The notes under the pieces are model-generated. The model saw nothing but the letters and a program-made list of their open reading frames with translations. It had not been told where the DNA came from and did no database searches. A stretch of 64,000 bases of DNA from Paenibacillus sp. sptzw28 (GTDB lineage: Bacteria > Bacillota > Bacilli > Paenibacillales > Paenibacillaceae): positions 3,630,001 to 3,694,000 of the forward strand of contig NZ_CP080545.1 of the NCBI RefSeq assembly GCF_019550795.1. Direction: 5' to 3'. Position 1 is the first letter of the stretch. Each line of letters begins with the position of its first letter. Shown here piece after piece: positions 1-8,346 of this stretch. The translations under genes and the position numbers were made by a program.

Positions 1-483
1 AGCCGTACTCATACCGAGCGTCTTGTCAGGGGCCCAGTTGTACCAAACCTGATCCAGATAATCTTCCTTTCTGAAGTCGGAATCCGCTTCAATCAAGGGA
101 TTGAGGTTTAGCAGCTTTCCATCTTCAGCCCATGCCAAGGCCGTTCCCGCCGGCATGTAACCGAGGTCCGGAGCAACGTTGCCTGCGACCATCGTAGTAA
201 TTTTCGTCGTATAGTCGGAAGGAATGTGCAGCGGCTCGACCTTGATCCCTTCATGCTTGGCTTCAAATGCCTTGAGCGCTTCCGTTACGGTCTTCTTCTC
301 AATCGTATCGCCCCAGAATGCAAACTTGAGCGTGATGGTTTCCTTTCCCTCGGCCGCTGCCCCTGCCGGGTTATCCGCACTATTCCCCCCATTGTTACTT
401 CCCGCTGAGCATCCGGTCAGCAGTAAGACAGCAATGACACATGTAGACAAGGCAATCGTCCAATACCGTTTAACGTGAGCCAT
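1..483 (-). CDS. ABC sugar transporter substrate-binding lipoprotein (N-terminal part)
   Basis: Only the first 161 codons are inside the window; the gene continues past base 1. The start is the ATG at 483, preceded by GGGGAGGAAGATGTGA. A short basic N-terminus and hydrophobic stretch end in the lipobox LTGC, followed by a Gly/Asn/Ser-rich linker and then TLKFAFWGD, a typical first strand of family-1 extracellular solute-binding proteins. The likely role is capture of a sugar or oligosaccharide at the outer membrane face for an ABC importer whose permease genes would lie to the left. The YesM/YesN-like pair immediately upstream is the usual regulator of such importers in Paenibacillus. The substrate cannot be told. 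Confidence 0.85.
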   Translation of the reverse strand, partial: MAHVKRYWTIALSTCVIAVLLLTGCSAGSNNGGNSADNPAGAAAEGKETITLKFAFWGDTIEKKTVTEALKAFEAKHEGIKVEPLHIPSDYTTKITTMVAGNVAPDLGYMPAGTALAWAEDGKLLNLNPLIEADSDFRKEDYLDQVWYNWAPDKTLGMSTA

Positions 484-611
484 TCACATCTTCCTCCCCT
501 GAAAATGTTTTAAAACCGCCCGGGAAAATTTACTGAATATTCACATTAATAAGTGTAGTACAACAACCGGCCTGTCATATAGTCGAACATTTTTGTAAAG
601 GTGGACGATTT

Positions 612-2435
612 TTATAGGTTTGTGCCTGGAAGTGTGATGATGACGATTGTGCCTTGTCCCTCCAGCGAATCGATACGGACTCCGTAGCCGTCGCCATAGA
701 TCAGCTTGATTCTTTTGTTTACATTTTGAATGCCGATTGAATCCTGTCCGCTGGCTGCGATCTCCCTCAGCTTGCCGCTGCTGATCCCTCTTCCGTTATC
801 TTCGACGGCAAAGTACCGATCACCATCTTCGATCCATCCGCGAATGCGGATTTCCCCACCGCTTTCGATGCCGGAAAATCCGTGGATAATCGCATTTTCC
901 ACAAAAGGCTGGAGGAACAGCTTGGGCACCTTATACTTGTACAGCTCCGGCTCTATCTCGAAGGCAACGGTGAATTTACCTTCGAAACGGTTATCGATAA
1001 TATAGATATAATTCCGCAGCCACTCCAAATCGGCACCGAATTCGCCGATATCGTGCTGATTTTGCGATGTATATTGAAGCATGGAGGATAAGCTGATCAG
1101 CATTCGGCTGATTTCCTTCTGTTTATTTTCAAGCGCCATCCAATTGATAACATTCAGCGTGTTATACAGAAAATGAGGATTCAATTGAATGTTAAGCGCC
1201 ATAATTTCCGCTTCTTTCTCGCGAATGGCCACTTTATAATTTTCCTCGATCAATATTTTGATTTTCGCGCTCATTTGATTAAACTTACTGATCAAATATC
1301 CCATTTCGCTTTTGTTGTTTATTGGAATTTTTGTTTCAAAGTCGCCTTCCCCCGCCTTTTTGATCGCCTGAAGCAGCTTCTTGACCGGTTTGGTTATCGA
1401 TTCGGCAAACAGAAACGCAAACAGGAGCGAGGCGGCGACCAATATAACCGCAAGATAAAACGTATATGACCTGATAGTCGGAATGAACGAGCTCATCAGC
1501 TCCTCAGGCGAGATGACGATTCCGGATATCCAGCCCGTGACACGAGAGGTGTCGAAACAGACGATCATCGGCTTGCCCCCGCTTGAAATCACAAGCGAGC
1601 CGCTTCCTCGTCGGGCCATATCGTCCAACCATTCCGGCGTTTCCCGGGCAGCGATCTTATTCTTGTCGCTGTGAGCGATAATATCGCCTTCTTTACTGGT
1701 CACGAAGAACGAAGCCCCTTTGACAGGGAGGCTGTTCTCGAACACATCCAGGTACAGATCGGGCTGGTAATTCACGACAAGTACGGGAAGCTCCGCCCTG
1801 CCTTCAAGCGGAGTCATATCATTGCCGTCCAGTTGGAACAGCTTCAGGAGCCGGACCGCAGAAAACAGGTACCGGTAATCGATGCTTGCCGATTTCAAAT
1901 AATCGCTGTGAAACATATCCGCAAAGTCGTAGGAGGGGATCCATGAAAGCCCGCCGTCCATCCTCATAGCTTCCCGGTAAAGCTGCGTGCTTTTGAAAGC
2001 GGCGTATGGAATAACCTGGGAAGAACCGAAATTGGCATAGCCGGTTATAAGATGGACGGAATAAATATTGTTGAATTCCGAGAAATACTTGCTTTCGATG
2101 CGCCTAATGTTCTTTTCCATGGTGATCATCCTGTATTCGTCGCCCTGCCTGGCGTTCAGAAATTCCTTGAACAGATCCTGGTCGGCGATCATCGCCAAGG
2201 AGCTGTCCGTAATGCGGGAGAGCTCCGCATCGATCATTTCATTATTTTGCTTGACGATGGAGTGGATGTTTTGCCTGGCGAACTCGGATACAAAGTCCAT
2301 ACTGGCCCAGTAGTATTTGTAGCCCATAATGCCGAGCGGAACGATAATCAGAATCATATAGGATACCAGAAGCTTTGTTCTGAAGCTCGGATGGCGCATT
2401 CTTGATAGCCGGGAGCGGGTGTAGCTGATCCTCAT
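612..2435 (-). CDS. YesM-type sensor histidine kinase
   Basis: Membrane sensor kinase of about 607 residues. TM1 lies near residues 20-40, then a long extracellular sensor region (dCache-like length), TM2 near 325-345 and a HAMP segment. The His_kinase domain has NPHFLYNTLN with the phospho-His near 421. The ATPase has FVENAIIHGF (N box) and EDNGRGIS (G box). The ATG at 2435 is preferred over the one at 2444 because AAAGGATG then has normal spacing; at 2444 it would abut the start. The gene follows the response-regulator gene after only about 12 bases, so the two form an operon. By analogy with YesM/YesN it probably senses carbohydrate and controls the adjacent binding-protein gene; that part is inference. 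Confidence 0.92.
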   Translation of the reverse strand: MRISYTRSRLSRMRHPSFRTKLLVSYMILIIVPLGIMGYKYYWASMDFVSEFARQNIHSIVKQNNEMIDAELSRITDSSLAMIADQDLFKEFLNARQGDEYRMITMEKNIRRIESKYFSEFNNIYSVHLITGYANFGSSQVIPYAAFKSTQLYREAMRMDGGLSWIPSYDFADMFHSDYLKSASIDYRYLFSAVRLLKLFQLDGNDMTPLEGRAELPVLVVNYQPDLYLDVFENSLPVKGASFFVTSKEGDIIAHSDKNKIAARETPEWLDDMARRGSGSLVISSGGKPMIVCFDTSRVTGWISGIVISPEELMSSFIPTIRSYTFYLAVILVAASLLFAFLFAESITKPVKKLLQAIKKAGEGDFETKIPINNKSEMGYLISKFNQMSAKIKILIEENYKVAIREKEAEIMALNIQLNPHFLYNTLNVINWMALENKQKEISRMLISLSSMLQYTSQNQHDIGEFGADLEWLRNYIYIIDNRFEGKFTVAFEIEPELYKYKVPKLFLQPFVENAIIHGFSGIESGGEIRIRGWIEDGDRYFAVEDNGRGISSGKLREIAASGQDSIGIQNVNKRIKLIYGDGYGVRIDSLEGQGTIVIITLPGTNL

Positions 2436-2447
2436 GAGCTTCATCCT

Positions 2448-3998
2448 TTATTGGCTCACGGTCCGGTGTCGGTACTCATCCGGCGCCGCCCCATACTCTT
2501 TTCTGAATAAGCGGGTAAAATATTTCACATCCTGATAGCCGACCATTTTGGCGATTTCATAAATTTTCCTGCTGGTGTTTAACAATAAGTGCTCCGCTCT
2601 GCGCATCCGGATTTTCAAAATATAGTCGCTGATATTCGTTTGAGTATGGTTCTTAAAAAGCAGACAGAAATAGGAGGCGTTGAAGTGGAATTTACGGGCG
2701 AGGAAGCCCAGGGACAGCTCATCAGCAAAATGCTCTTCGATATAAGCTTTACACGCTTCGATAACCGCTTCGTTCCGTTTACCTCTGCCGCCGCGAAGCA
2801 TATCGATCATGCCATGCAGCATCCGAATGGCAGTGTCTCTCAGCTGCCCGATATCCTTGCATTGCATAAGCTCGTCGGTGAAATCCGGCGCCAGCAGCGC
2901 CTTCAGCTTCTCCTCATAAAGCGCGATCGAATGCATGACGGCATTGGCGAAGCTGTAAACAAACCGTTCGGGGTTGGGATAGCCGTCCGTAAAGCTGCGG
3001 GAAATCGAAGCGTCGATAACATACGTGACACGTGCTTTATCCGCTTGCAGCAAGGCTTCCGCCAAACGTCGCGGATCAATTTTTACCGCTGTAAGCTTGC
3101 GCTTCATATCCATTTCCCGGCCGCAAACGACTCTTCCGCCGCCGGTATAAAATTTGCACCGGAGCGCATTAACCGCAAGCTTATATGAATGCCCAGCCTC
3201 CGACTGCATTTGCTTGAATTCGGTGCCGGCTCCGATGGTAACCTCGATGCCGTATTCGGCAGACATGCTGCGAATAAATTCGTTCAGCCGTGCCGCATGG
3301 GCCGGGGCTGGGAAAGGGGCTTGCTGCTCGGGGGTACTTATTACAGTTACGATTCGGTCGATGTTGTCGGGAAGAAAGAATGCCGCATGCTGTCCATAAT
3401 CGGCAAGGATTCGCTGCAAATTGTTTTTCACTTCCTGCCGAACCCGCTCCTCGTCTGCGGCTGACTGAGGGTCGGCATCCCCCGAACGCTGAAAACCGAT
3501 CTCGGCAACCAGCACGATCCCTCGCCCGCCCGGCGGAAACAAGAAGTGCAAACGTTTAAGCTCATTGTCCGTAATCGTACCCCGCAGCAGCTTAGCCATG
3601 AGTACATCGCAGTTTTCCGCACTTTCGGCTTTCACCTTGTTCTCGATATCCTTCAGAATCTGTTCGACCTTCGATTCCCCCACCGGCTTGAGCAGATAGT
3701 CGAATGCCCCCAATCGGACCGCTTTTTGCGCATATTCGAAGTTTGAGTACGCGCTGAGGATAACAATGCTCATTTCCTTGCAGCGCGAACCAAGGCTTTC
3801 CATAAGCTGCAGCCCGTTCATCGTCGGCATTTGGATATCGGTGATGATAATATCGATGAGATTGGAATCTATACACCGAATGGCCTCCGCACCGTCTTTC
3901 GCATCATAGATTCGATACTCGGGTCTCAATTCTTTGATCAGGAGGGTCAGCCCTCTCCGATGTCTGGGCTCGTCGTCGACAACTAACACGCTGAACAT
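2448..3998 (-). CDS. YesN-type AraC-family response regulator
   Basis: A 516-residue cytoplasmic regulator. Residues 1-120 are a receiver domain starting MFSVLVVDDE, with the phosphoacceptor Asp near 54 in ITDIQMP and a conserved Lys in LLKPVG. The middle is the poorly conserved region typical of YesN proteins. The last 100 residues hold two helix-turn-helices of the AraC/XylS type (LGFLARKFHFNASYF and YEIAKMVGYQDVKYF). The frame is open 26 codons further upstream, but the start is put at 3998 because GAGGGGTG precedes that ATG at good spacing and the receiver domain begins exactly there. It is the partner of the downstream kinase. Confidence 0.92.
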   Translation of the reverse strand: MFSVLVVDDEPRHRRGLTLLIKELRPEYRIYDAKDGAEAIRCIDSNLIDIIITDIQMPTMNGLQLMESLGSRCKEMSIVILSAYSNFEYAQKAVRLGAFDYLLKPVGESKVEQILKDIENKVKAESAENCDVLMAKLLRGTITDNELKRLHFLFPPGGRGIVLVAEIGFQRSGDADPQSAADEERVRQEVKNNLQRILADYGQHAAFFLPDNIDRIVTVISTPEQQAPFPAPAHAARLNEFIRSMSAEYGIEVTIGAGTEFKQMQSEAGHSYKLAVNALRCKFYTGGGRVVCGREMDMKRKLTAVKIDPRRLAEALLQADKARVTYVIDASISRSFTDGYPNPERFVYSFANAVMHSIALYEEKLKALLAPDFTDELMQCKDIGQLRDTAIRMLHGMIDMLRGGRGKRNEAVIEACKAYIEEHFADELSLGFLARKFHFNASYFCLLFKNHTQTNISDYILKIRMRRAEHLLLNTSRKIYEIAKMVGYQDVKYFTRLFRKEYGAAPDEYRHRTVSQ

Positions 3999-4052
3999 CG
4001 TTTTCACCCCTCGCCAGAGTATAGAATTGTACGGCTCTAATAATGGAAAAGG

Positions 4053-4072
4053 GAAAACCGCGGGCGGTTCTC
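4053..4072 (-). terminator. probable terminator of the hydroxyproline operon
   Basis: On the minus strand GAGAACCGC and GCGGTTTTC form a nine-pair stem with a very tight loop, followed by a pyrimidine tract (CCTTTTCC). It lies just beyond the stop codon of the last catabolic gene and before the YesN-type gene. The loop is short and the T-tract is interrupted, so it is only a reasonable candidate. Confidence 0.45.
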
Positions 4073-4082
4073 CCACTTTCTG

Positions 4083-5333
4083 TCATCTCTCGGCTGTCAT
4101 CGTTTCCCGCCACAACCGGTATACGCTGCGCCTTGCCTCCGCGATCCCCGGATGAAATTGAATTAGTGCAGAGGAGCGGACCCGGTGAACTTCCGCCTCT
4201 GCTGTTAAGACAAACCTCTCCCCTTCTTCTCCGGACGCTCCGGAATCGCTGCAGATCGATGCCGCCGCCAGCCTGCCCTGAGCGGCTGCGACGAGAGCGC
4301 TTTCCACACCGGTTATATTGCCTGCCACATACAATCCCTTCACCGGCGTCCGCATTTGCTCGCTGTGAACAGGGATGTATCCGCCCAGCTCTGGTACGTG
4401 AATAAAGGGGCAGCCAGCAACCGATGCCAGCTCGGCCAGCGGATATAATCCGCCTGCCAATGCGACGAAGTCTACGGGCTCTTCACGTTCGCTGCCCGGA
4501 ACCGGTGAACCGTCATCGTTCACTTGGGTCAGAGTGACGGATTCGACACGGCCCACTCCATTAATGGAAACGACGGCTGTACGCAGCCGGACAGGGATAC
4601 CCCATACGTTGACGCCTTTCCCTGGAAACCATTTCACAATGAGCCGTGAAAGCTTCATCGCATTGGCCAGCTGCCCGCCGTAACGCATAAATGCCGACGG
4701 AGCCAGATGAGACAGATTCATAAGCAGCTGCAAATTCGTCTCCGGAAGGGCGGATTTCCCGGAGAACGGCCCTGCGGCGGGAAGCACGATTCCCGCCAGA
4801 TTGACGCCGCTTACCGCCAGTTCCCTGGCAATCGCCATGGCGAGCACGTTCACTCCGATAATGATCCCCCGTTCCCCCGGCTTCACATAATGAACGTTCG
4901 TCATGACCTGCGCCGCGCCGATCGACATGACTCCGGGAAGCGTCCAGCCGTCGGCCGGTATCGGGGCTTCGGCCGCACCTGTGGCGAGAAGGACATATGG
5001 AGCGGTCATTTTGCCAAGGGAAGTCGAAACCTCCCACTTATCCTCCTTCTGCAGGATACCGTAGACGGAAACGCCGCAGCGTATTTCGACGCCCGAACGC
5101 CTGTTTTCCTCGATAAGCTCAGCCGCCAAATGCCTGCCGATCCACCAGCCTTTACCCCGCTCTTCGTGAAATTGCCCCGGCAGGCGTCCGCCGGGCTCTG
5201 GGAATTCGTCGACAACCGCCACACGCAGGCCGTGACTTGCCGCGACTGCTGCCGCCGATAACCCGGCCGGACCGGCCCCTACGACAATAAGATCCTTCTG
5301 CGATTGCGGCTGCAGCTGCGGTTTATGGTTCAT
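4083..5333 (-). CDS. D-hydroxyproline dehydrogenase-type FAD/NAD-binding subunit (HcnB-like)
   Basis: A 416-residue flavoprotein of the HcnB / opine oxidase A family. The FAD Rossmann motif VGAGPAGLSAAA is near residue 18, with EPGGR after it. A second nucleotide-binding core GIIIGVNVLAMAIA lies near 155, and the C-terminal FAD motif LYVAGNITGVESA near 335. In hydroxyproline-degrading bacteria such a subunit assembles with small 2Fe-2S subunits and an HcnC-like oxidase to oxidise cis-4-hydroxy-D-proline to pyrroline-4-hydroxy-2-carboxylate. It is the last gene of the catabolic operon and its start overlaps the preceding ferredoxin-like gene by 4 bases. Assignment to D-hydroxyproline rests on the neighbours; the family also handles opines and glycine. 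Confidence 0.85.
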   Translation of the reverse strand: MNHKPQLQPQSQKDLIVVGAGPAGLSAAAVAASHGLRVAVVDEFPEPGGRLPGQFHEERGKGWWIGRHLAAELIEENRRSGVEIRCGVSVYGILQKEDKWEVSTSLGKMTAPYVLLATGAAEAPIPADGWTLPGVMSIGAAQVMTNVHYVKPGERGIIIGVNVLAMAIARELAVSGVNLAGIVLPAAGPFSGKSALPETNLQLLMNLSHLAPSAFMRYGGQLANAMKLSRLIVKWFPGKGVNVWGIPVRLRTAVVSINGVGRVESVTLTQVNDDGSPVPGSEREEPVDFVALAGGLYPLAELASVAGCPFIHVPELGGYIPVHSEQMRTPVKGLYVAGNITGVESALVAAAQGRLAAASICSDSGASGEEGERFVLTAEAEVHRVRSSALIQFHPGIAEARRSVYRLWRETMTAER

Positions 5334-5665
5334 GGCAGCATTCTCCCTGTAATTTCATTGGACAGCTGCTTACCTTCGGATATATGCATCCCATCCTCGA
5401 GCGGAGTGAGGCAGGCGCGCACCTGTCCAAGCCCCTCAACGTCCACCCTGCATTCCATGCAGTGGCCGATGGCGCAGTAGAACCCTCTCGGGTTGCCGGA
5501 CTCCTCATGCCTTCTGAGCATCCGGATGCCGGCAGCCAATAAGGCGGCAGCTATCGGCTCGCCCCGTAAGCCCTTCATACCGGCACCATTAAACATGAAT
5601 GACACTGATTCCCTATCAGGCCCGGGACCCAAAATCGGATGATTCAATATCCGGTTGGAATTCAT
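5330..5665 (-). CDS. small 2Fe-2S subunit (Fer2_4, HcnA-like) of the dehydrogenase
   Basis: A 111-residue protein with the plant-type ferredoxin-like domain found at the N-terminus of HcnA and sarcosine oxidase alpha. The cluster ligands are the cysteines in YCAIGHCMECR and a fourth in VRACLTP. Earlier sequence has the usual ...GEPIAAALLAAG helix. It would pass electrons from the flavin subunits towards the respiratory chain. It overlaps by 4 bases both the following FAD subunit and the preceding BFD-type gene, so translation is probably coupled. Confidence 0.85.
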   Translation of the reverse strand: MNSNRILNHPILGPGPDRESVSFMFNGAGMKGLRGEPIAAALLAAGIRMLRRHEESGNPRGFYCAIGHCMECRVDVEGLGQVRACLTPLEDGMHISEGKQLSNEITGRMLP

Positions 5666-5940
5666 GTCTCTTCACCCTTTGCTAGCTGTCCGAACGTTAT
5701 CGGACGAATTGGCGGACGGTGCGAGAGCAGCTCAATGTCATGCTGCGTCTTGCCGGGAACTAATTCCCCGATCCATGCTTCGACGAGCCGGCGGCATACC
5801 CTGCCCTGACACGCTCCCATTCCGGCTCTTGTTTTCAACTTCAATTGGCGGGCTGTGCACATTCCCGAGCGGTAAGCATCCTCAAGCTGCCCGATCGTCA
5901 CTTCCTCGCAGCGGCAAACGATTATTGATGTCTGCATCAT
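5662..5940 (-). CDS. BFD-type 2Fe-2S subunit of the dehydrogenase
   Basis: A 92-residue protein matching the BFD-like [2Fe-2S] domain. The first cysteine pair is in VCRCEEVTIGQL near residues 9-11 and the second in MGACQGRVCRRL near 47-52. In HcnB-type enzymes of other bacteria this domain is usually the C-terminus of the FAD subunit; here it is a separate gene, as in some hydroxyproline clusters. It lies 8 bases after the aldehyde dehydrogenase gene's coding direction neighbour and overlaps the Fer2 gene by 4 bases. Confidence 0.82.
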   Translation of the reverse strand: MMQTSIIVCRCEEVTIGQLEDAYRSGMCTARQLKLKTRAGMGACQGRVCRRLVEAWIGELVPGKTQHDIELLSHRPPIRPITFGQLAKGEET

Positions 5941-5948
5941 ACAGGGCT

Positions 5949-7397
5949 CTACGACCGGGCAAAGCTGATTGCGCAGGTCTTGACCTCGGAGTAGAAATCC
6001 AGAGCCGACTGTCCCTGCTCGCGGGTGTGAGAGCTGGACAGCTTCATGCCGCCGAACGGCGCCTGGTATTCGACGCCGGCCGTCTCCTGATTGACCCGGA
6101 CCATCCCGGCCTGCGCTTCCTGGAGAAAGCGGTGCGCATTGGAGAGGTCCTGCGTGAACAATGACGCGCTAAGTCCGAACACGGTCTTGTTGCAGAGTTC
6201 GATCGATTCTTCGAAATCTTCAGCCTGCAGCACGGAGACAAGCGGACCGAAGATTTCTTCCTGCAATAGCGGGTGATCGGCGTCAACCCCGGCAGCCACC
6301 AGCGGCCTTATGAAGTATCCGTCGTTCACCTCCGCGAAGCCTTCCCCTTCGGCCACGATATCCGCCTGCTCGCGCGCCAATCTTACATAGGACATAACCG
6401 TCTCGTATTGTCCCGCCGAAGCGACCGGCCCCAGATAGGCCGACGGATCGAGAGCCGGCGCAAGCTTGACGGCGGACACCGCTTTACGCAAAGCGTGGAT
6501 GAACGGCTCATAGATCGCCCGTTCGACAATGACTCTGCTTGTCGCCGTACATTTCTGGCCTGCAGAGCGGAACGCGCCGCTCATAATCATGGGCACCGCC
6601 TTCTCCAGATTGGCATCCTTCAGCACCACTGCCGCGTTCTTGCCGCCCATTTCCGTCTGGTACTTGATGTTTCTCTTCGCGCAGCATCCTGCAACGTGCA
6701 GACCGGTTGCCGTAGAGCCGGTAAAACTGACGCCATTTAGTTCGGTTTGGTTTAGCAGAGCATCGCCGATCCGGCTGCCTTTGCCGATCACCAGATTCAG
6801 AACGCCGGCGGGGAGCTGGGCTTCGGCAAACACTTCAGTCAGTCGCGAAGCCGTCAGCGAGCCGAATTCCGCCGGCTTCCAAATCACGGTGTTGCCGCAT
6901 ATGAGTGCGGGGGCGATTTTCCAGATCGGAATGGCAACAGGGAAATTCCAAGGTGTTATTATACCGACCACCCCGAGCGGAACCCGTTTTGTATATTGCA
7001 GAACATCGGCTTCGTTAGAAGGAATGACGCTGCCGTTTGCCCGGACGCCTTCTGCGGCGTAATACCGCAGCAGGTTTACCCCCCGCATGACTTCCCCGCG
7101 CATTTCCGTAATCGGCTTGCCCATTTCCATACTCGCCAAGGTCGCGATCTCGCCAAGCCGCTCCTCCAGCTTAGCCGCGATTTTGTACAACGCCTCCCCG
7201 CGCGCTGCTCCCGTCAGGGCCGACCAGGAAGCGAATGCCCTGCGCGCCGCTTGCTCTGCCTCCATGACGGACGATGAATCCGAGAGGCGAAGAACGCCTA
7301 CCTGTTCCCCAACGTTCGAAGGATTCTTTACGACAATTTCCCCTGCGCTCGGAGCGACCCAGTCGCCTCCGATCCAGTTTCTGCTTTCCATCTTCAA
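5949..7397 (-). CDS. alpha-ketoglutarate semialdehyde (2,5-dioxovalerate) dehydrogenase
   Basis: An aldehyde dehydrogenase of 482 residues, full length for the family. Visible motifs are the cofactor loop ITPWNFPVAIP, FTGSTATG, the general base Glu in EMGGKNAAVVL and the nucleophile Cys in AGQKCTATSR. The NAD(P)-dependent oxidation of alpha-ketoglutarate semialdehyde to alpha-ketoglutarate is the final step of hydroxyproline degradation, and the gene sits directly after the deaminase that would supply the substrate. Family membership alone does not fix the substrate, so this call is mainly from context. Confidence 0.85.
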   Translation of the reverse strand: MKMESRNWIGGDWVAPSAGEIVVKNPSNVGEQVGVLRLSDSSSVMEAEQAARRAFASWSALTGAARGEALYKIAAKLEERLGEIATLASMEMGKPITEMRGEVMRGVNLLRYYAAEGVRANGSVIPSNEADVLQYTKRVPLGVVGIITPWNFPVAIPIWKIAPALICGNTVIWKPAEFGSLTASRLTEVFAEAQLPAGVLNLVIGKGSRIGDALLNQTELNGVSFTGSTATGLHVAGCCAKRNIKYQTEMGGKNAAVVLKDANLEKAVPMIMSGAFRSAGQKCTATSRVIVERAIYEPFIHALRKAVSAVKLAPALDPSAYLGPVASAGQYETVMSYVRLAREQADIVAEGEGFAEVNDGYFIRPLVAAGVDADHPLLQEEIFGPLVSVLQAEDFEESIELCNKTVFGLSASLFTQDLSNAHRFLQEAQAGMVRVNQETAGVEYQAPFGGMKLSSSHTREQGQSALDFYSEVKTCAISFARS

Positions 7398-7438
7398 GTA
7401 CCTCCCCGTATTAAGCTCAGTATCTAAAGTGGCTTATA

Positions 7439-8317
7439 TCATATCCGGCTTACAGCCGCGTATTCGAAAGCTTGTTTGATCGCCTCATAATCGGCGGCCG
7501 GAAGCGGCAGTCTTGGAGGCCGCGTCGGTCCCACCGGAAATCCGGATAATTCCATCATATATTTGATCGACTGTACAAGCTGCGGACTCGCATCATAGTG
7601 GAACAATGGAAGCAGGCGGCGATACAGCGGCAGCGCTTCCTTCAGCCTGCCTTCCCTGGCCAATCTGAACAGCTGAGCCCCTTCCTGAGGCAGCGCGTTC
7701 GGAACTCCCGAGATCCAGCCAGTTGCGCCGAACAAAGGACCCTCCATCGCAAGATCGTCGACCCCGACCATTACCTCAAGACCGGTTTTCTCCAGAATGT
7801 CATGGATTCGGCGGATATCGCCGGAAAATTCCTTAACGGCTACTATGTTCTCGATCCGCGATAATTCGGCAAGAAAATCGGGAGTGAGATCGACTTTATA
7901 ATCATGCGGATTGTTATAGGCGACGATCGGCAATCCCACTTCCGACAGCGCTTCGAAATGGGCGATAACCTCATGCCTGAGCGGCTTGTAATTGATAGGC
8001 GGCAGAGCCATCACTCCCGCAGCCCCCGCAGCTTTGGCGTGCCTTACCCAACCGACGGCTTGCTCTGTCGACGGTGCTGCCGTGCCGACGACAACCGGAA
8101 CCCTGCCTGCTGCCGCTTCAATAACGGTTTCGACAACCTTCGCACGCTCTTCGCCCGACAATGTCGCGTATTCGCCAAGCGAACCGGTGGGAACGAGGCC
8201 GTCTACGCCGCCTGAGATTAACCGGTCGCACAGCTCCCTGAGCCGCTTGTAGTCCACCTCATAAGCATCCGTAAACGGTGTAACCATTGCCACATATACA
8301 CCTTCAAAATGCGTCAT
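7439..8317 (-). CDS. pyrroline-4-hydroxy-2-carboxylate deaminase (DapA family)
   Basis: A class I aldolase-fold protein of 292 residues related to dihydrodipicolinate synthase. It shows TGSLGEYATL in place of the DapA GTTGE motif, the catalytic Tyr in VAYNNPHDYK and the Schiff-base Lys in VAVKEFSGD. Start at 8317 because GAGGGGAAGAGCGG precedes that ATG. In hydroxyproline catabolism this family converts pyrroline-4-hydroxy-2-carboxylate to alpha-ketoglutarate semialdehyde with loss of ammonia. The true DapA reaction is unlikely in a locus holding epimerase, dehydrogenase and semialdehyde dehydrogenase genes. Confidence 0.85.
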   Translation of the reverse strand: MTHFEGVYVAMVTPFTDAYEVDYKRLRELCDRLISGGVDGLVPTGSLGEYATLSGEERAKVVETVIEAAAGRVPVVVGTAAPSTEQAVGWVRHAKAAGAAGVMALPPINYKPLRHEVIAHFEALSEVGLPIVAYNNPHDYKVDLTPDFLAELSRIENIVAVKEFSGDIRRIHDILEKTGLEVMVGVDDLAMEGPLFGATGWISGVPNALPQEGAQLFRLAREGRLKEALPLYRRLLPLFHYDASPQLVQSIKYMMELSGFPVGPTRPPRLPLPAADYEAIKQAFEYAAVSRI

Positions 8318-8346
8318 CCGCTCTTCCCCTCTCATCATTAAACTTA